From Ruminococcus sp. (GTDB lineage Bacteria; Bacillota; Clostridia; Oscillospirales; Acutalibacteraceae): 8,095 nt of DNA. The DNA is taken from the NCBI GenBank assembly GCA_017502425.1, contig JAFVVB010000055.1:1-8095 (forward strand), written 5' to 3'. The notes below the pieces were generated by a model. That model did not search any database and had not been told where the DNA came from. It saw only the letters and a list, made by a program, of their open reading frames with translations. This document shows, one piece after another, positions 6,781-8,095 of this stretch (position 1 is its first letter; every line of letters starts with the position of its first letter). The translations under genes and the position numbers were made by a program.

Positions 6781-6819
6781 AGTATATTATCATAAATAGT
6801 CAGAAAAGTAAAGAGTAAA
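6781..6819 (-). promoter_or_regulatory. Possible rpsO promoter region
   Basis: The AT-rich gap between the XRE stop and the rpsO leader contains TTTACT (6819-6814) and TATGAT (6794-6789) on the rpsO strand, 19 bp apart, plus TATACT at 6786-6781. Spacings are not ideal, so the exact hexamers are uncertain. No terminator with a clear T tract follows the XRE gene, so read-through from it is also possible. Confidence 0.35.
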
Positions 6820-6843
6820 TGACTATATATAATGTAAAAATAA

Positions 6844-7221
6844 TCAATCTTTGCTGTCAGATATATTCGTGATTTTATCTAAAACCTCAGCTTTTTCGTC
6901 TTTGGAAAGAGTTCTGAAAATAAGTAGGAGTTTCTGTTCTTCTTTGGTTAAAGAGTAGATAGGGTTAGGCGAGTTTGAATCAGTATCGCGTAATACCAGA
7001 TCGGTGTTGTCATTGGGTAAAAGTGTATTGACATCTACACAAAAAATCTGAGCAAGCTTTACTAAGGTAGTGAGGTTAGGTTCGGAACGACCACTCTCAT
7101 AGTATGTGTAAGTAGTGCGGTCAATACCCAGACTATCAGCAATCTGCTGTTGTGAGAGTCCGCAGTTTTTTCGGCAGAATCTTAGCTTGTTGCCAGTTTC
7201 GTTGTTGATAAACTTACTCAT
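6844..7221 (-). CDS. XRE-family helix-turn-helix regulator
   Basis: A 125-residue DNA-binding protein. Residues about 10-67 form a Cro/C1-type helix-turn-helix domain: LRFCRKNCGLSQQQIADSLG leads to a recognition segment DRTTYTYYESGRSEPN, then LVKLAQIFCVDVNTLL. The C-terminal part (about 89-118, LTKEEQKLLLIFRTLSKDEKAEVL) is a short charged helical segment often seen in clostridial XRE proteins, probably for self-association. No phage or toxin partner is adjacent. The ATG at 7221 has GGAGGT (7232-7227) five bases upstream and a consensus promoter, with a perfect palindrome just upstream of the -35. This suggests autoregulation. The gene faces away from tRNA-Thr and precedes rpsO on the same strand. 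The family is clear, but the regulon and ligand cannot be inferred. Confidence 0.93.
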   Translation of the reverse strand: MSKFINNETGNKLRFCRKNCGLSQQQIADSLGIDRTTYTYYESGRSEPNLTTLVKLAQIFCVDVNTLLPNDNTDLVLRDTDSNSPNPIYSLTKEEQKLLLIFRTLSKDEKAEVLDKITNISDSKD

Positions 7222-7252
7222 ACTATACCTCCGTTTTCCTATCTACGATGAC

Positions 7253-7281
7253 ATTATAAATAGAAAAAAATGCACTTTCAA
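7253..7281 (-). promoter_or_regulatory. Promoter of the XRE regulator gene
   Basis: On the minus strand TTGAAA (7281-7276) and TATAAT (7258-7253) are 17 bp apart, a near-perfect sigma-A promoter that starts transcription about 25 bases before the XRE start codon. Confidence 0.85.
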
Positions 7282-7287
7282 GAAACC

Positions 7288-7302
7288 GTGACAAACTGTC
7301 AC
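7288..7302. promoter_or_regulatory. Perfect palindrome, candidate XRE operator
   Basis: GTGACAAACTGTCAC has perfect 6-bp arms around a three-base centre. It lies seven bases upstream of the XRE -35 element and between the XRE and tRNA-Thr promoters. Size and symmetry fit a dimeric helix-turn-helix protein. Binding by the adjacent XRE protein is inference. Confidence 0.5.
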
Positions 7303-7339
7303 ATTTTTTTCAAAAAATGCTATTTCAAGCTTATAAAAC

Positions 7340-7368
7340 TTGAAAAATCATATGTAAAGGTATATAAT
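7340..7368 (+). promoter_or_regulatory. Promoter of tRNA-Thr
   Basis: TTGAAA (7340-7345) and TATAAT (7363-7368) are separated by exactly 17 bp. The expected start near 7375 gives a short leader of about ten bases before the mature tRNA 5' end, as is usual for single tRNA genes. The -35 is part of an inverted repeat with 7323-7329. Confidence 0.85.
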
Positions 7369-7384
7369 TGTGAAGTCATATTTT

Positions 7385-7460
7385 GCTGGAGTAGCTCAGT
7401 CGGTAGAGCAGCTGATTCGTAATCAGCAGGTCGCGCGTTCAAGTCGCGTCTTCAGCTCCA
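7385..7460 (+). tRNA. tRNA-Thr (anticodon CGT)
   Basis: A 76-base cloverleaf. The acceptor stem GCTGGAG pairs with CTTCAGC (one G-U), the D stem is GCTC/GAGC, the anticodon stem is GCTGA/TCAGC with loop TTCGTAA, and the T stem is GCGCG/CGCGT around TTCAAGT. The anticodon CGT (7418-7420) reads ACG threonine codons. CCA is encoded (7458-7460), and the discriminator base is T (U in the RNA). It has its own consensus promoter and no adjacent tRNA or rRNA. Confidence 0.97.
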
Positions 7461-7610
7461 AAAGGAAGCGCCGATCGCTCGAACCTTTTAAATCTCAATG
7501 TGATCGAAATCACGCGATAAGAATCAAAGATGAGAAAATCTTGATTATAGCGTAGATAGAGGAACAGAAGAGATTTAGAAGAGATGAGAGAGCGAAAAAG
7601 GCGTGACAGT
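7461..7610 (+). other. tRNA-Thr 3' trailer, non-coding and hairpin-rich
   Basis: About 150 bases separate the tRNA from the next terminator. They contain an interrupted hairpin abutting the tRNA end (AAAAGG 7460-7465 with CCTTTT 7484-7489, inner AGCG/CGCT), GTGAT-CGAA-ATCAC (7500-7513), and a 9-bp hairpin AATCAA(A)GAT / ATCTTGATT (7522-7531 with 7538-7546). A purine-rich stretch follows (about 7555-7605). No reading frame with a ribosome binding site is seen. It is either a long trailer removed in tRNA maturation or a stable RNA; I do not recognise a known family. Confidence 0.5.
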
Positions 7611-7642
7611 AAGCAGAGCATAAAGATTGCTCTGCTTTTTTT
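7611..7642 (+). terminator. Intrinsic terminator downstream of tRNA-Thr
   Basis: A perfect 10-bp stem (AAGCAGAGCA at 7611-7620, TGCTCTGCTT at 7628-7637) with a TAAAGAT loop runs into a T tract from 7636 to 7642. It is the first strong plus-strand terminator after the tRNA, so the primary transcript probably extends here. Confidence 0.92.
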
Positions 7643-7846
7643 AGTTTTAAAGCGACCTGCTGACGGGGTCCCAAAAAAGGTAAAGCTTTTTGCAAAGAGG
7701 AGGAGCAAATAAAAAGATAGAGATTCTGCGAGAAGCAGAATAGAATATGCTGTGATGATGTTTATAGACTATGTGAACGCTGCCGTTTAGTAACTTTGTT
7801 CATTTTTTGAGGTCTTAAATTATCAGGTGTTTTGTGAACTTTGCCT
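7643..7846. other. Intergenic region without a recognisable gene
   Basis: No credible coding sequence. It contains small hairpins: AAAAAG / CTTTTT (7674-7679 with 7686-7691) and ATTCTGC / GCAGAAT (7723-7729 with 7735-7741), the latter lacking a T tract. There is also a direct repeat TGTGAAC-N2-TGCC at 7772-7784 and 7833-7845 ahead of the carD promoter. The GACCTGCTGACGGGGTCCC stretch (7654-7672) is unusually GC-rich for the intergenic DNA here. Confidence 0.5.
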
Positions 7847-7876
7847 ATGACATTTTTATTCCCAAAATGATATAAT
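7847..7876 (+). promoter_or_regulatory. Promoter of the CarD-family gene
   Basis: ATGACA (7847-7852) and TATAAT (7871-7876) are 18 bp apart. The expected start is near 7883, about 24 bases before the start codon. Confidence 0.7.
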
Positions 7877-7906
7877 TTTATCAAAGAAATTTTCACGGAG
7901 GATAAT

Positions 7907-8095
7907 ATGTTTGCGGTTGGAGATACAGTGATTTACGGATCAGTCGGTGTGTGTAAAATTTCAGACATCACTGAGAATAAGCTTACCGGTGTTGTGCGTA
8001 AGTATTATGTTCTCAAGCAGATTGATTCGTATGAATCCGTGATTTACGTTCCCGTTGATAACGAAAAACTCACTTCTCGTATGAGGTGTGTTCCT
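7907..8095 (+). CDS. CarD/CdnL-family RNA polymerase-binding regulator, 3' end outside the window
   Basis: Only the first 63 codons are present. The sequence begins MFAVGDTVIYGSVGVCKISD and continues through YYVLKQID and VIYVPVDNEKL, the pattern of the CarD_CdnL_TRCF N-terminal domain: a Tudor-like RNA polymerase interaction module that contacts the beta subunit. Members stabilise or modulate open promoter complexes, and Firmicute homologues are usually about 160-180 residues with a helical C-terminal DNA-binding domain, which is not visible here. The ATG at 7907 follows GGAGG (7897-7901) with a five-base gap and lies downstream of a good promoter. The N-terminal domain of transcription-repair coupling factor (Mfd) is related, but start context and family-typical length argue for a stand-alone CarD protein. 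The family call is good and the target promoters are unknown. Confidence 0.88.
   Translation, partial: MFAVGDTVIYGSVGVCKISDITENKLTGVVRKYYVLKQIDSYESVIYVPVDNEKLTSRMRCVP

Noticed and set aside
7370..7555. 61-codon plus-strand open frame over the tRNA
   Set aside because: Its first half is a translation of the tRNA gene itself, and it has no ribosome binding site.
7439..7708. 89-codon minus-strand open frame antisense to the tRNA trailer
   Set aside because: It spans the tRNA 3' end and the terminator. Its composition looks like translated non-coding or repeat DNA, and no homology is recognised.
7723..7741. Hairpin ATTCTGC / GCAGAAT as a terminator
   Set aside because: No T tract follows on either strand, so it is noted only as a small hairpin.
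7385..7906. Integration (att) site at the tRNA-Thr 3' end
   Set aside because: No integrase gene and no repeat of the tRNA 3' end is visible downstream in the window.
1..8095. CRISPR array, transposon, phage or defence system
   Set aside because: No regularly spaced repeats, no transposase or integrase, and no defence-family proteins are seen. All long frames are housekeeping or regulator genes.

Overview
The window looks like a chromosomal housekeeping segment from a low-to-moderate GC Firmicute, most likely an anaerobic clostridium of the Oscillospiraceae/Ruminococcaceae type. The support is the rpsO-pnp pairing, the clostridial-style citrate synthase, strong AGGAGG-type ribosome binding sites, TTGAAA/TATAAT promoters, and compact hairpin-plus-T-tract terminators after most genes. 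The taxonomic guess rests on protein style only.

Layout. Bases 1-1400 (+) carry a citrate synthase whose reading frame is open to the left edge, so its true start lies outside the window. It ends in a terminator. A ten-helix EamA/DMT-family transporter follows (1446-2357, +), and its stop codon forms the loop of its own terminator. A separately promoted pyruvate kinase comes next (2468-3901, +). Pyruvate kinase and the convergent pnp gene are separated by two back-to-back intrinsic terminators. On the minus strand, read right to left, come an XRE-family repressor-like protein (7221-6844), ribosomal protein S15 (6682-6419) and polynucleotide phosphorylase (6232-4019). The rpsO and pnp leaders are both rich in potential RNA structure. 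A tRNA-Thr(CGT) gene (7385-7460, +) is transcribed divergently from the XRE gene. It is followed by 446 bases with no convincing protein gene, including a strong terminator about 150 bases after the tRNA. The window ends in the first 63 codons of a CarD/CdnL-family RNA polymerase-binding regulator (7907 to the edge, +).

How the parts relate. Citrate synthase and pyruvate kinase are central carbon enzymes, with separate terminators and probably separate transcription. S15 and PNPase form the classic ribosome/RNA-turnover pair. Both are known in other bacteria to control their own mRNAs through leader structures, and both leaders here contain plausible candidates. The XRE regulator has a consensus promoter and a perfect 15-bp palindrome just upstream of it, which suggests autoregulation and possibly an effect on the divergent tRNA promoter.

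I see no mobile element, CRISPR array, phage gene or defence system. The most interesting material is non-coding: the two leaders, the XRE/tRNA divergent control region, the long tRNA trailer, and an abrupt base-composition shift inside the citrate synthase gene.
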